Notes: a model not told the origin generated them from the letters alone. DNA of 64,000 nucleotides from Pelomonas sp965229315 (GCF_965229315.1 NZ_CBDDJA010000002.1:124001-188000), one strand, 5' to 3'; shown: positions 1 to 9,348, counted from the first letter of the stretch. Program-made: numbers and translations.

Positions 1-987
1 GTCGTCGATCGCGACGCGCTGGCGCGGCTGGGCATCACGATGGGTGCGTTCGACAGCGTGCTCAACGACGCCTTCGGCCAGCGCCAGGTCGGCGTCATCT
101 ACAACCCGCTGAACCAGTACCGCGTCGTCATGGAGCTGGCGCCCGTCTGGCTGCAGAGCCCGCAGACGCTGGACCGCCTGTTGCTGACCAGCAGCGGCGG
201 CCAGCAGGTGCCGCTGTCGAGCGTGGCGCGGGTGGAGACGACGAGCACGCCGCTGGCCGTCAGCCACCAGAGCGGCACGCCGGCCAGCACCATCAGCTTC
301 AACCTCGCGGCCGGCGTGTCGCTGTCGGACGCGGTGACCGCGGTCAACGACGCGGTGGCCGGCAGCGGTGCGCCGGTGTCGGTGCGCGGCAGCTTCCAGG
401 GCACGGCCCAGGTCTTCCAGGCGTCGCTGAAGTCGCAGCCGCTGCTCATCCTCGCGGCCATCGTGACCATCTACCTGGTGCTGGGCATGCTCTACGAGAG
501 CCTCATCCACCCGATCACCATCCTGTCCACGCTGCCGTCGGCCGGCGTGGGCGCGCTGCTGGCGCTGCTGGCTTTCAAGACCGACTTCTCCATCATTGCG
601 CTGATCGGCGTCATCCTGCTGATCGGCATCGTGAAGAAGAACGCCATCATGATGCTGGACTTCGCCATCTCGGCCCGCCGCGAGGCCGAGCTGCGCGGCG
701 GGCACCTGACGGCGGGTGCCGCCATCTACCGCGCCGCGCTGCTGCGGCTGCGGCCCATCCTGATGACGACCGTGGCCGCCGTCTTCGGCGCCGTGCCGCT
801 GGCGGTGGGCCAGGGCGAAGGCGCCGAGCTGCGCGTGCCGCTGGGCATCTCCATCGTCGGCGGCCTGCTGCTCAGCCAGTTGCTGACCCTCTACACCACC
901 CCTGTCGTGTTCTGCTGCATGGACCGGTTGAGCCGCAAGAAGCGCCGTGCGCCCGCGGCCCTGCCTGTCATCCAAGCCACGATCTGA
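1..987 (+). CDS. RND multidrug efflux permease, C-terminal 328 residues (gene cut by window edge)
   Basis: The frame is open from the first base, so this is the 3' part of a gene of about 1,030 codons. It encodes the last third of an inner-membrane RND proton/drug antiporter of the HAE1 (AcrB/MdtB) family. Visible are the end of the second periplasmic loop and then the last block of membrane helices, with the MdtB/C-like motif GIVKKNAIMMLDFA. Four bases separate it from an outer-membrane efflux lipoprotein gene, so the two form a pump operon; the adaptor would lie upstream, outside the window. Family and topology are secure. The substrate cannot be read from this fragment. Confidence 0.93.
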   Translation, partial: VVDRDALARLGITMGAFDSVLNDAFGQRQVGVIYNPLNQYRVVMELAPVWLQSPQTLDRLLLTSSGGQQVPLSSVARVETTSTPLAVSHQSGTPASTISFNLAAGVSLSDAVTAVNDAVAGSGAPVSVRGSFQGTAQVFQASLKSQPLLILAAIVTIYLVLGMLYESLIHPITILSTLPSAGVGALLALLAFKTDFSIIALIGVILLIGIVKKNAIMMLDFAISARREAELRGGHLTAGAAIYRAALLRLRPILMTTVAAVFGAVPLAVGQGEGAELRVPLGISIVGGLLLSQLLTLYTTPVVFCCMDRLSRKKRRAPAALPVIQATI

Positions 988-991
988 ACCC

Positions 992-2386
992 ATGCCCAAG
1001 ACTTCGCTCGCCCCGCTGACGCTGGCCCTGCTGCTTGCCGGCTGCGCCGTGACTTCGCAGCACCCGCCCGCCGACAACCCGCCCCCCGCGAGCTTCAAGG
1101 GCTCCACCGACTGGCAGCGCGTGCCTGCCGACGTGGCCGTGCCCGAGGCCTGGTGGACGATGTTCCGCGACCCGGTGCTGGACGGCCTGCAGGCCGACCT
1201 GGTCGTCGGCAACCAGAACCTCGCCGCGGCGCTCGCGCAGGTCGCATCGGCGCGCGCGGTGCTGCAGGCCAGCAGCGCGGCCATCTGGCCCACGCTGTCG
1301 CTGGGCGCCGGCACCACGCGTTCGGCCAGCGAGAACAACGGCAATCGCAGCATCTCGACGGCGAACTCGCTGACGGCCAACGCCGGTTGGGAGCTGGACC
1401 TGTGGGGGCGCCTGTCGCAAGGCATCAAGGCCGCGGGCGCCAGCTACCGGGCCAGCGAGGCCGACCTCGCGGCGCTGCGCCTGTCGGCCCAGGCGACGCT
1501 GACGCAGAGCTACTTCTCGCTGCGCGCCGCCGAGGCCCAGCAGGCGTTGCTGGTGCGCACGGAAGCCGCCAACCAGCGCGCGCTGGACCTCACGCAAGTG
1601 CGCTACACGAGCGGCGTCGCCGCGCAGTCGGACGTGCTGCAGGCGCGCACGCAGCTGCGCAGCGTGCAGTCCCAGCTCAGCGACGCCCGCGCGCAGCGCG
1701 CCCAGCTCGAACATGCGATCGCGGCGCAGCTCGGCAAGCCGCCGGCGCAGTTGGAGCTGCCGCCCAGCGCCCGGCTGCCGGAGCTGCCGCCGGTGCCCAG
1801 CCTGGTGCCGTCCACCGTGCTGGCCCAGCGGCCGGACATTGCGGCGGCGCGGGCCCGCCAGGTGGCGGCGTATGCGCAGATCGGCATTGCCGACGCGGCC
1901 TTCTTCCCGTCGTTGAGCCTGTCGGCCAGCGGCGGCTACCGCGGCGCGTCCTGGTCCAACCTCGTGTCGGCGCCCAACCTGCTGTGGTCCATCGGCGCGG
2001 CGGTGGCCGCACCCATCCTGGACGGCGGCCAGCGCCGGCTCGCCAGCGACCAGGCGCGCGCATCGGCCGACGTGGCGACAGCCAACTACCGCCAGGCGGT
2101 GCTGACGGCCTTCCAGGAGGTCGAGGACAACCTCGTGCTGCTGGCCGAGTCCGGCGTCTCGCTGGCGCTGCAGCGCGACGCCTACGAGGCCGCCCAGCAG
2201 AACCTGGACATCGTCATGGCGCAGTACCGTGCCGGCACGGTCAGCTACCTGAACGTCAGCACGGCGCAGACCGCGCTGCTGTCGGCCGAGGCCAACGTGA
2301 TCTCGTCGCGCAACCGCCAGCTCGCAGCGGCCAGCCTGCTGCTGAAGAACCTGGGCGGGCGGCTGCCCCCGGCCGGCACGCCATGA
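992..2386 (+). CDS. NodT-family outer-membrane efflux lipoprotein
   Basis: 464 residues. The N-terminus is a lipoprotein signal with the lipobox LLAGC near residue 20, followed by a Pro-rich linker and two outer-membrane-factor (TolC-like) repeats that form the trimeric exit duct of RND pumps. The ATG at 992 is chosen over an upstream in-frame ATG at 947 because 947 lies inside the permease gene and would bury the lipobox. It is translationally close to the permease and is expected to work with it. The gene ends a few bases before a strong hairpin that also terminates the convergent rplY transcript. Confidence 0.92.
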   Translation: MPKTSLAPLTLALLLAGCAVTSQHPPADNPPPASFKGSTDWQRVPADVAVPEAWWTMFRDPVLDGLQADLVVGNQNLAAALAQVASARAVLQASSAAIWPTLSLGAGTTRSASENNGNRSISTANSLTANAGWELDLWGRLSQGIKAAGASYRASEADLAALRLSAQATLTQSYFSLRAAEAQQALLVRTEAANQRALDLTQVRYTSGVAAQSDVLQARTQLRSVQSQLSDARAQRAQLEHAIAAQLGKPPAQLELPPSARLPELPPVPSLVPSTVLAQRPDIAAARARQVAAYAQIGIADAAFFPSLSLSASGGYRGASWSNLVSAPNLLWSIGAAVAAPILDGGQRRLASDQARASADVATANYRQAVLTAFQEVEDNLVLLAESGVSLALQRDAYEAAQQNLDIVMAQYRAGTVSYLNVSTAQTALLSAEANVISSRNRQLAAASLLLKNLGGRLPPAGTP

Positions 2387-2408
2387 AAAAGGGCTCCTTG
2401 CGGAGCCC
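2386..2408 (-). terminator. Rho-independent terminator of prs-rplY
   Basis: On the minus strand a 7-bp stem (GGGCTCC/GGAGCCC) with a GCAA tetraloop is followed by five T. It lies about 30 bases after the rplY stop. The same stem could also stop the converging efflux transcript, although there the T tract is poor. Confidence 0.85.
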
Positions 2409-2438
2409 TTCGTCGTCGGCGTGAAGCCAGCGGAAGAA

Positions 2439-3059
2439 TTACTTCTTCTTCTTCTTCTTGCCGTCGTCGGCCACCGGGGCGGCAACGACGATGACTTCTT
2501 CGGCAGCAGGCGCCACCGGCGTCGCGATGACGGGGTTGGGCTTGCCGTGCGTGACGACCTTGACGCCTGCAGGCAGCTTGATGTCGTTGACGTGCAGCGA
2601 GTGACCGGCGGTCAGGCCGGACAGGTCCACCTCGATGAACTCGGGCAGCTGCTGGGCCAGGCAGGTGATTTCCAGCTCGGTGATGACGTGGTTGACCGTG
2701 TTCTTGTCGGTCTTCACGGCCACGGAGTTCTCTTCACCGACGAAGTGCAGCGGCACCTTCTTCGTGATCTTGGTGGTGCCGTCCACGCGCTGGAAGTCGA
2801 TGTGCTGGACTTGCGGCTTGTAGGGGTGCATCTGGAAGTCACGCAGCAGAACCTGCGTCACGGCGCCGTTCAGCTCCATGTCCAGCAGGGAGCTGTGGAA
2901 GGCTTCCTTCTTGAGGGCGTGGTACAGCGCGTTGTGATCGACTTCGATCAGTGCGGGCTCACCAGCGCCATAAACGATACCGGGCACCTTGCCGGCGACT
3001 CGCAGGCGGCGGCTCGCTCCGGTCCCCTGCAGCTTGCGCTCAAAAGCGACGAACTTCAT
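2439..3059 (-). CDS. rplY: 50S ribosomal protein L25/Ctc
   Basis: 206 residues, beginning MKFVAFERKLQGTGASRRLR. It is the long, Ctc-type L25 that binds 5S rRNA in the central protuberance, with an N-terminal L25 fold followed by the TL5-like beta domain. The C-terminus is Ala/Val-rich and ends in six lysines. The start at 3059 follows a GGAG ribosome site; an upstream in-frame ATG would add nine residues not seen in the family. It lies 80 bases downstream of prs on the same strand, the usual prs-rplY pair, and ends at a strong terminator. A GC-rich hairpin without T tract (3111-3126) lies between the two genes. Confidence 0.97.
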   Translation of the reverse strand: MKFVAFERKLQGTGASRRLRVAGKVPGIVYGAGEPALIEVDHNALYHALKKEAFHSSLLDMELNGAVTQVLLRDFQMHPYKPQVQHIDFQRVDGTTKITKKVPLHFVGEENSVAVKTDKNTVNHVITELEITCLAQQLPEFIEVDLSGLTAGHSLHVNDIKLPAGVKVVTHGKPNPVIATPVAPAAEEVIVVAAPVADDGKKKKKK

Positions 3060-3139
3060 GGTTTTCTCCAAAAAGAGAAACGGCACCCGCGACCAGGCGC
3101 CGTTGGAAATGCGGTCTTGCGACCGCGGCGGAATCCGGA

Positions 3140-4102
3140 TCAGAAGTTGTTGTTCTGTTCCGAAAAGAGGGAGGTGACCGACTCGCCGTCGGAAATGCGG
3201 CGGATGGTCTCGGCGAACAGGAAGGCCACCGACAGCTGGCGGATCTTCTTGCAGGCCTTGGCCGCGTCGGTCAGCGGAATGGTGTTGGTGATGACGACTT
3301 CGTCGAGCTGCGAGCCGGCGATGCGCTCGATGGCCGGGCCCGACAGGATGGGGTGGGTGCAGTAGGCGAACACGCTCTTGGCGCCGCGCGCCTTGAGCAC
3401 CTCGGCGGCCTTCACCAGCGTGCCGGCGGTGTCGATCATGTCGTCCATGATGACGCAGTTGCGGCCGTCGATCTCGCCGATGACGTGCATCACCTCGGAC
3501 ACGTTGGCGGCAGGGCGGCGCTTGTCGATGATGGCCAGGTCGCAGCCCAGCTGCTTGGCCAGGGCACGGGCGCGCACGACGCCGCCGACGTCGGGGCTGA
3601 CGACGACGAGGTCCTGGTAGTTGCGGCTCTTCAGGTCCGACAGCAGCACGGGCGACGCGTAGATGTTGTCGACCGGGATGTTGAAGAAGCCCTGGATCTG
3701 GTCGGCATGCAGGTCCATCGTCAGCACGCGCTCGACGCCGACCGTCTCAAGGCAGTTGGCAACGACCTTGGCCGAGATGGGCACGCGGGTGGAACGCGGG
3801 CGGCGGTCCTGGCGGGCGTAGCCGTAGTAGGGGATCACGGCCGTGATGCGGCGGGCGCTGGCGCGCTTGAGCGCGTCGACCATGATCAGCAGCTCCATCA
3901 GGTTCTCGTTCGTCGGTGCGCAGGTGGGCTGCACGACGAAGACGTCACGGGCGCGGACGTTCTGCTGGATCTCGACGGTCACCTCGCCATCCGAGAAACG
4001 GCCGACCACGGCCTTGCCGAGCTCAAGCCCGAGGTGGGTGGCGATTTCCTGGGAGAGGACCGGGTTCGCGTTGCCGGTGAAGAGAACCGTGTTGAGCAGC
4101 AC
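3140..4102 (-). CDS. prs: Ribose-phosphate pyrophosphokinase (PRPP synthase)
   Basis: 320 residues, close to the usual 315. It transfers pyrophosphate from ATP to ribose 5-phosphate to make PRPP for purine, pyrimidine, histidine and NAD synthesis. Visible motifs are the N-terminal FTGNANP, the catalytic-loop region PYYGYARQDRR, the metal/ATP site MDLHADQIQGFF and the PRPP-binding loop DDMIDTAGT. It is preceded on the same strand by tRNA-Gln and ispE and followed by rplY, an order conserved in many proteobacteria. This supports both identity and start. Confidence 0.98.
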   Translation of the reverse strand: MLLNTVLFTGNANPVLSQEIATHLGLELGKAVVGRFSDGEVTVEIQQNVRARDVFVVQPTCAPTNENLMELLIMVDALKRASARRITAVIPYYGYARQDRRPRSTRVPISAKVVANCLETVGVERVLTMDLHADQIQGFFNIPVDNIYASPVLLSDLKSRNYQDLVVVSPDVGGVVRARALAKQLGCDLAIIDKRRPAANVSEVMHVIGEIDGRNCVIMDDMIDTAGTLVKAAEVLKARGAKSVFAYCTHPILSGPAIERIAGSQLDEVVITNTIPLTDAAKACKKIRQLSVAFLFAETIRRISDGESVTSLFSEQNNNF

Positions 4103-4170
4103 TGGGAGCCTCTGGGGAAGTCAGTGGCTCGCTGAGCGCCGAGCCGGTTCAGCGAAGTACGGAAAAAATC

Positions 4171-4247
4171 TGGCAGGGGAGGAAGGACTCGAACCCTCGC
4201 ATGTCGGAATCAAAATCCGATGCCTTGACCAACTTGGCGACTCCCCT
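4171..4247 (-). tRNA. tRNA-Gln (anticodon TTG)
   Basis: On the minus strand the 7-bp acceptor stem AGGGGAG/CTCCCCT, a D arm, the anticodon stem TCGGA/TCCGA with loop TTTTGAT, a T arm with TTCGAGT, and an encoded CCA can all be drawn. The anticodon is TTG (Gln). It sits between ispE and prs, the normal place for this tRNA, and is probably processed from their common transcript. Confidence 0.95.
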
Positions 4248-4287
4248 ACACAGGACCCGGCCGAGCGGCCGAACCCCATAAACCTTC

Positions 4288-5202
4288 TCAGTCGGCCCAG
4301 CCCGCGAGCGGGTGTCGAGCCAAGCTGCGGCAGATTCGACCGGTCCACCCCTCAGGCCTGGCCTGAAGCAATGTCGCCAGGGACTGGTCGTCCTTGCCAT
4401 TTCTTCCATCCCCGGCGAGTACCGAAAACACGGCAGCACCAGAACCCGTCATCCGGGCGTTGCCGAAAACTCCGGACAACTGGGCCAACGCATCTCGCAC
4501 GTCACTGCTGATTCCTTCGGCGGCGGGCTGGAGGTCATTGTGACCAAAGCCGTTCACCAGGTTTTCTGCAGTTCCAGCCAGGGCGGGAAAGCCCGCGACT
4601 ATAGCCAGGTTTTCGGACCTTGCCAAGAGAGGGCTTGAAAAGATGTCCTTGGTCGCCAGTCCGGCCGGTCCTTTGAGCACGGCAAAGCGCTGCTCCGGCA
4701 GGTCCACGGGGTGCAGGATTTCGCCGATGCCCTCCACGAAGGCCGGCCCGCCGCCGAGGAAGAACGGCACGTCGGCGCCCAGCGTCAGGCCCAGCGCCAT
4801 GAGCCGCGCGAGCGGCAGGCGCAGGTCCCACAGCCGGTTCAGCGCGAGCAGCGTGGTGGCCGCGTCGGACGAGCCGCCGCCCATGCCGGCACCGGCGGGC
4901 AGGCGCTTTTCGAGGTGGATGTCGGCGCCTCGCGTGCAGCCGGTTTCAGATTGCAGCAGCCGTGCGGCGCGCAGGCAGAGATCGTCGGCGGGTAGGTCAT
5001 GCCGATGAGCGCCACCCAGCACGTCGTGGCGGGCAAGCTTGCCGTCGGCGCGAACCTCGACATGCAGCGTGTCCGCCCAGTCCACCAGCACGAAGACCGA
5101 CTGCAGCAGGTGGTAGCCGTCGGCCCGCTTGCCGACGACATGCAGGAACAGGTTCAGCTTGGCCGGTGCGGCCAGGTCATGGAGCGCCTTCATCGCCTCC
5201 AT
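4288..5202 (-). CDS. ispE: 4-diphosphocytidyl-2-C-methyl-D-erythritol kinase
   Basis: 304 residues. A GHMP kinase that phosphorylates CDP-methylerythritol in the MEP route to isoprenoids. The N-terminal substrate motif PAKLNLFLHVVGKRADGYH and the ATP-binding loop PAGAGMGGGSSDAA are clear. The start overlaps the end of lolB by about 25 bases; a second in-frame ATG at 5193 is an equally plausible start. lolB-ispE-tRNA-Gln-prs is a conserved order. Its C-terminus runs about 40 bases from the tRNA. Confidence 0.96.
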   Translation of the reverse strand: MEAMKALHDLAAPAKLNLFLHVVGKRADGYHLLQSVFVLVDWADTLHVEVRADGKLARHDVLGGAHRHDLPADDLCLRAARLLQSETGCTRGADIHLEKRLPAGAGMGGGSSDAATTLLALNRLWDLRLPLARLMALGLTLGADVPFFLGGGPAFVEGIGEILHPVDLPEQRFAVLKGPAGLATKDIFSSPLLARSENLAIVAGFPALAGTAENLVNGFGHNDLQPAAEGISSDVRDALAQLSGVFGNARMTGSGAAVFSVLAGDGRNGKDDQSLATLLQARPEGWTGRICRSLARHPLAGWAD

Positions 5203-5704
5203 CCAGCCTGGCGCGCAGCGTCACGGTGGGCGGGGCCAGCCGCGTGGCCACCAGCGAGGGCAGCCGGGGCTCGATGCGCCAGCCCAGCTGCTCGAAGCCG
5301 CTGGCGGTCTGCTGGTGCGGCACGGCCGGCCAGGGGCGCGCGCTGAGCCAGTCGAACAGCGCCGCCACGGGCACCGGCTCGCCGAGCAGTTCGCGCGTCA
5401 GCGCATCGAGGTCGGCGAAACGGCGCTCGTCGCCCGGCGTCTGCATCGTCACCATGCCGGGCTGCCAGCTCGCGCGGGCCACCAGCGCACCCAGCGGCGA
5501 GGTCAGCTCCAGCCGGCCAGCCTCGGGGCCGCCGAACAGCTCGAAGCTGGCTGCGCCGCCGGTGCCGCGGTTGTGCACGTCGCCGGCCACGGTCACGCTG
5601 ATGCGGCCGCTGAGACGGGCTTCCGTGGTCGTCGCGCGCGGAGCCTTCGGCAGTTGCGCGCAGCCCGACAGGGCCATCGCGAGGACCAGTGCCACCCACC
5701 TCAC
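5177..5704 (-). CDS. lolB: Outer-membrane lipoprotein insertion protein LolB
   Basis: 175 residues. LolB receives lipoproteins from the periplasmic carrier LolA and inserts them into the outer membrane; it is itself a lipoprotein. The signal peptide ends in the lipobox ALSGC near residue 14. The GTG start at 5704 is chosen because it overlaps the stop of the upstream TPR gene as GTGA, is preceded by AAGG, and gives a proper signal peptide; longer frames have no sensible N-terminus. The sequence is divergent but fits by size, lipobox and position before ispE. Confidence 0.88.
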   Translation of the reverse strand: MRWVALVLAMALSGCAQLPKAPRATTTEARLSGRISVTVAGDVHNRGTGGAASFELFGGPEAGRLELTSPLGALVARASWQPGMVTMQTPGDERRFADLDALTRELLGEPVPVAALFDWLSARPWPAVPHQQTASGFEQLGWRIEPRLPSLVATRLAPPTVTLRARLDGGDEGAP

Positions 5705-7455
5705 AGCTTGACCTTCAGCCGGTCCAGCGTCTCGCGCAGCGCCTCGTTCTTCGGGTCGCGCTTGTCGGCTTCCTGCCAGACCCGGCGCGCCTCGTCCTGC
5801 TCGCCGCTGGCCCACAGCACCTCGCCCAGGTGGGCCGCGATCTCGGCGTCGGGCCGGCCGCCGTGGGCCTGGCGCAGCAGCTTGGCGGCTTCGGGCAGGT
5901 TGCCCAGGCGGAACTCCACCCAGCCCAGGCTGTCGACGAGGAAGGGCTCGCCCGGCGCGAGCTGCAGCGCGCGCTCGATGAGCTGCTTGGCCTCGGGCAG
6001 GCGCTGGTTGCGCTCGGCCAGCGAATAGCCCAGCGCGTTGTAGGCGTGGTGGTAGTCGGGCTTGAGCTCGATGACCTTGCGCAGCAGCGTCTCCATGACG
6101 TCGAACTTGCCCACCTTCTCGGCCATCATGGCCTGCTCGTAGGTCAGGTCGGGGTCGTTGGCGAAGCGCTCCGTCGCGGTCGTCAGCACGGCCAGCGAGC
6201 CGGCGAAGTCGCGCTGGTCGCGCAGCAGCTGGGCCTCGGCCAGCAGCAGCGCGCGCACGTCGGCGTCGCTCGCGTCAGCGGCCGGGCGCAGCAGCTTGCG
6301 CGCGTCGGCGAGCTTGCCCTGGCGAGCCAGCAGGCTGGCGCGGCGGTACTGCACCTCCAGCGCGCTGCTGTCCACCTTCTGCAGCGCCGCCTCGGCCGCC
6401 TTCAGGTCGCCGCGCTGCTCGGCCGCCTGCGACAGCATCAGCCAGGCCTGCTGGCGGCCCTCGGCGCGGGCCTTGATCTCGGCATCGCTGCCGGCGGCCG
6501 GCGTGTCCAGGCGCTTGAGCGCCTCGCGCAGCGCCGTTTCACTGGCGGCCGGGTGCTTGAGCTCCAGCTCGATGGCGCCCAGCGCCAGCCAGGCCGCCGG
6601 GTTGTCGGGCGTGTACTCGGTCAGCAGCCGGAACTCGCGTGCCGCGTCGGCCGGGCGCTGGGCCTTGACGAGCGCCCGGCCGTAGGCCTGGCGCAGCGCA
6701 TGCTGGTCGGGCTTTTGCTGCAGGCGCGTGGTGATGAGGATCTCGGCCTGCGGCGCGACGGGCAGCAGGTCGACGGCGAGCTGCATCGCGTCGTCGCTGT
6801 CGGGCAGCGCCTCGGCCAGGTCGCGGGTCAGCGCCAGCGCGCGGGCGTTGTCGCCCGCGTTGATCGCCAGCCGCGCCTCGGTGTACATCGCCACCGGCTT
6901 CATGTTGCCGGTCTGGGCCTGCAGCACCGGGGCGAAGGCGGCGAGCACGCTCTTGGGGTCGGGCGAACGCTGGAACAGGCGGGGCAGCGCCAGCATGAGG
7001 CCGGGGCGCTGCGCGTCGGACGCGATGCGCAGCAGGTTCGCCAGCGGCTCGCGGGCCTCGGCGGGCCGGTTCAGCAGCGAAAGCAGTTGCACGACGGACT
7101 GGCCCGCGTCGACCGAAGTCGGTACGGTCTCGGCCCAGGCGCGCGCGGCCATCAAGGCCTGGTCGCCCGCACGGGCCTGCACGGCGATGTTGATCACGCG
7201 CTTGAACAGCGCTTCATCGCTGGTGCGGCGCGCGGCGTCCAGCAGCACCTGGAAGGCCACGCCGGCCTGGCCGTTCTGCAGCTCCAGCTCGCCGATCAGC
7301 AGTTGGTAGAACAGCGGCGCATCCATCGCCGAGTTGGTGGGCGTCTCGATGATGGACGTGGGCGCCTCGGTGGTCTGGGCGTGGGCTTGAAGGCCGGCAG
7401 TGACCAGGGTGGCGGCCACGATGGCCCGGCGGGCGCGGCGGGAAGACAGAGGCAT
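5701..7455 (-). CDS. Exported tetratricopeptide-repeat protein
   Basis: 584 residues with an N-terminal export signal cleaved after AHA (about residue 26) and tandem TPR helices through most of its length, for example around 130-300 and 400-560. TPR arrays hold protein partners. In beta- and gammaproteobacteria a protein of this type precedes lolB, and it is probably a periplasmic or envelope scaffold. It is coupled to lolB through a GTGA overlap, so a role in envelope lipoprotein handling is plausible but only inferred. It is transcribed away from mutM, with 40 bases between the two starts. Confidence 0.85.
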   Translation of the reverse strand: MPLSSRRARRAIVAATLVTAGLQAHAQTTEAPTSIIETPTNSAMDAPLFYQLLIGELELQNGQAGVAFQVLLDAARRTSDEALFKRVINIAVQARAGDQALMAARAWAETVPTSVDAGQSVVQLLSLLNRPAEAREPLANLLRIASDAQRPGLMLALPRLFQRSPDPKSVLAAFAPVLQAQTGNMKPVAMYTEARLAINAGDNARALALTRDLAEALPDSDDAMQLAVDLLPVAPQAEILITTRLQQKPDQHALRQAYGRALVKAQRPADAAREFRLLTEYTPDNPAAWLALGAIELELKHPAASETALREALKRLDTPAAGSDAEIKARAEGRQQAWLMLSQAAEQRGDLKAAEAALQKVDSSALEVQYRRASLLARQGKLADARKLLRPAADASDADVRALLLAEAQLLRDQRDFAGSLAVLTTATERFANDPDLTYEQAMMAEKVGKFDVMETLLRKVIELKPDYHHAYNALGYSLAERNQRLPEAKQLIERALQLAPGEPFLVDSLGWVEFRLGNLPEAAKLLRQAHGGRPDAEIAAHLGEVLWASGEQDEARRVWQEADKRDPKNEALRETLDRLKVKL

Positions 7456-7495
7456 TCGGACTCCAGATGCAGGCGCTGATTATGATTTCCGTCTC

Positions 7496-8314
7496 ATGCC
7501 CGAGTTGCCCGAAGTCGAAGTCACGCGCCGCAGCTTTGCGAGTGCCATCCACGGAGCCCGGGTGACCGGCCTGCGCCTGGGAAAACCGCTGCGCTGGCCC
7601 ATCGGCGTGGACCCCGAAACCCTGCTCGGCGGCCTCGTCGGCGACGTGCAACGGCGTGGTAAATATTTGTGGCTTCCGCTTCACGAGCGCGGCGGCCTGC
7701 TGATGCACCTGGGCATGTCCGGCTCGCTGGCCTTCCTGGACGCGACGCCGGCACCCGGCGCGCACGACCATTTCGACCTGCACACCGACCGCGGCCTGCT
7801 GCGGCTGACCGACCCGCGCCGCTTCGGTGCGGTCGTCTGGGGCGCGGCGCTGGACGCGGAACCCGTGGCGACGCTGCTGGCCGGCCTGGGCCTGGAGCCC
7901 TTCGACGAGCGCTTCGACGGCCCGCACCTGCATGCCGCCTTGAGCGGCCGGCGCGTGGCCATCAAGCAGGCGCTGCTGGCCGGGGACATCGTCGTGGGCG
8001 CCGGCAACATCTACGCCTGCGAGGCGCTGTTCATGGCCGGCATCGACCCGCGCCTGCCGGCTGGCAAGCTGAGCCGCCCGCGGGCGGACAGGCTCGCTGT
8101 CGCCGTGCGCACCGTGCTGGGCAACGCGCTGGCGGCCGGTGGCACGACGCTGCGCGACTTCCGCGATGCGCACGGCGTGGCGGGCAGCTTCCAGATGCAG
8201 GCCCAGGTCTACGGCCGCGAGGGCCAGGCCTGCCGGGTCTGCGGCACGGCCATCCGGCGCATCGTGCAGGGCGCGCGCTCCACCTTCTTCTGCCCGCAAT
8301 GCCAGAGACGATGA
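7496..8314 (+). CDS. mutM: Formamidopyrimidine-DNA glycosylase
   Basis: 272 residues. Removes 8-oxoguanine and formamidopyrimidines from DNA and cleaves the abasic site. The start at 7496 gives the obligatory N-terminus MPELPEVEV, in which Pro2 is the nucleophile and Glu3 is catalytic. The H2TH region and the C-terminal zinc finger (CRVC ... CPQC) are intact. It overlaps mutY by ATGA, so the two arms of the 8-oxoG defence are translated together here. Confidence 0.98.
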   Translation: MPELPEVEVTRRSFASAIHGARVTGLRLGKPLRWPIGVDPETLLGGLVGDVQRRGKYLWLPLHERGGLLMHLGMSGSLAFLDATPAPGAHDHFDLHTDRGLLRLTDPRRFGAVVWGAALDAEPVATLLAGLGLEPFDERFDGPHLHAALSGRRVAIKQALLAGDIVVGAGNIYACEALFMAGIDPRLPAGKLSRPRADRLAVAVRTVLGNALAAGGTTLRDFRDAHGVAGSFQMQAQVYGREGQACRVCGTAIRRIVQGARSTFFCPQCQRR

Positions 8315-9348
8315 CGCCACCGGCGCCGGCGGCCGATCTCGCCGACTTCGCCGACTTCGCCACGACCCTCGTCGCCTGGCAGCGCCGCCACGGCCGCCAC
8401 ACGCTGCCGTGGCAGAACACGCGCGACCCTTACCGCGTCTGGCTGTCGGAAATCATGCTGCAGCAGACGCAGGTGGTCACGGTGCTGGGCTACTACGAAC
8501 GCTTCCTGGCGCGCTGGCCGCGCGTCACCGACCTGGCCGCGGCGACGCTGGACGAGGTGCTGGCGCAGTGGGCGGGCCTGGGCTACTACAGCCGGGCGCG
8601 CAACCTGCACGCCTGTGCCAAGGCGGTGGCCGAGCTGCATGGCGGCGAGTTCCCGCCCACGGCCGCCGCGCTGCAGACGCTGCCCGGCATCGGCCGCTCC
8701 ACCGCGGCGGCCATCGCGGCGTTCTGCTTCGGCGAGCGCGTGGCCATCCTGGACGGCAACGTGAAGCGCGTGCTCGGCCGCGTGCTGGCCTTCGACGGCG
8801 ACCTCGCCAGCAGCGCGGCCGAGAAGCGCCTGTGGAACCATGCCACCGAGCTGCTGCCCGGGCAGGACGTGGACCGCTACACGCAAGGGTTGATGGACCT
8901 CGGCGCCACGGTCTGCACCGCGCGTTCGCCCGACTGCCTGCAGTGCCCCGTCCAGCCCATGTGCCGCGCGCAGCATGCGGGCGACCCGACGCGCTACCCC
9001 GTCAAGACCCGCAAGCTCAAGCGCGGCCGGCGCGAGAACTGGTGGCTGTGGCTGGAGCGGCAGGGCCAGGTGTTGCTGCAGCAGCGCCCCGCCACAGGCG
9101 TTTGGGCGGGCTTGTGGACGCTGCCCATGTTCGACGACGAAGGCGCCGCGCGCGCCGCGCTGCCCGGCGTCGCGCTGGAGACGCTGCCGCGCCTGCAGCA
9201 TGCGTTGACGCATTTCGACTGGGTGCTGCACACGCTGCGTGCCGAGGTGGGCGATGCCGCCTCGCCCGGCGGCACGTGGGTCGCCCGGGAGACACTGGGC
9301 GCCTATGCGCTGCCTGCGCCGCTCAAGAAACTGATCGAGGAAAGCTGA
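8311..9348 (+). CDS. mutY: Adenine DNA glycosylase
   Basis: 345 residues. Removes adenine mispaired with 8-oxoguanine. Visible are the catalytic Glu in SEIMLQQTQV, the helix-hairpin-helix LPGIGRSTAAAIA, the Asp in ILDGNVKRVLGR, and the iron-sulfur cluster ligands spaced C-X6-C-X2-C-X5-C (CTARSPDC..C..C). A NUDIX-like C-terminal domain follows for 8-oxoG recognition. The ATG at 8311 overlaps the mutM stop; an in-frame ATG at 8299 is a second possibility. Confidence 0.97.
   Translation: MTPPAPAADLADFADFATTLVAWQRRHGRHTLPWQNTRDPYRVWLSEIMLQQTQVVTVLGYYERFLARWPRVTDLAAATLDEVLAQWAGLGYYSRARNLHACAKAVAELHGGEFPPTAAALQTLPGIGRSTAAAIAAFCFGERVAILDGNVKRVLGRVLAFDGDLASSAAEKRLWNHATELLPGQDVDRYTQGLMDLGATVCTARSPDCLQCPVQPMCRAQHAGDPTRYPVKTRKLKRGRRENWWLWLERQGQVLLQQRPATGVWAGLWTLPMFDDEGAARAALPGVALETLPRLQHALTHFDWVLHTLRAEVGDAASPGGTWVARETLGAYALPAPLKKLIEES

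Noticed and set aside
3111..3126. GCGGTC/GACCGC hairpin between prs and rplY as a terminator
   Set aside because: No T tract on the minus strand and rplY is normally co-transcribed with prs, so termination is unlikely.
2421..4135. Plus-strand frames across rplY and prs
   Set aside because: Mirror the real minus-strand genes and have no ribosome site or recognisable sequence.
5129..7479. Long open frames opposite the TPR, lolB and ispE genes
   Set aside because: Gly/Arg/Ala/Gln-rich composition typical of the antisense of high-G+C genes; no domain, no start context, and the opposite strand has clear genes.
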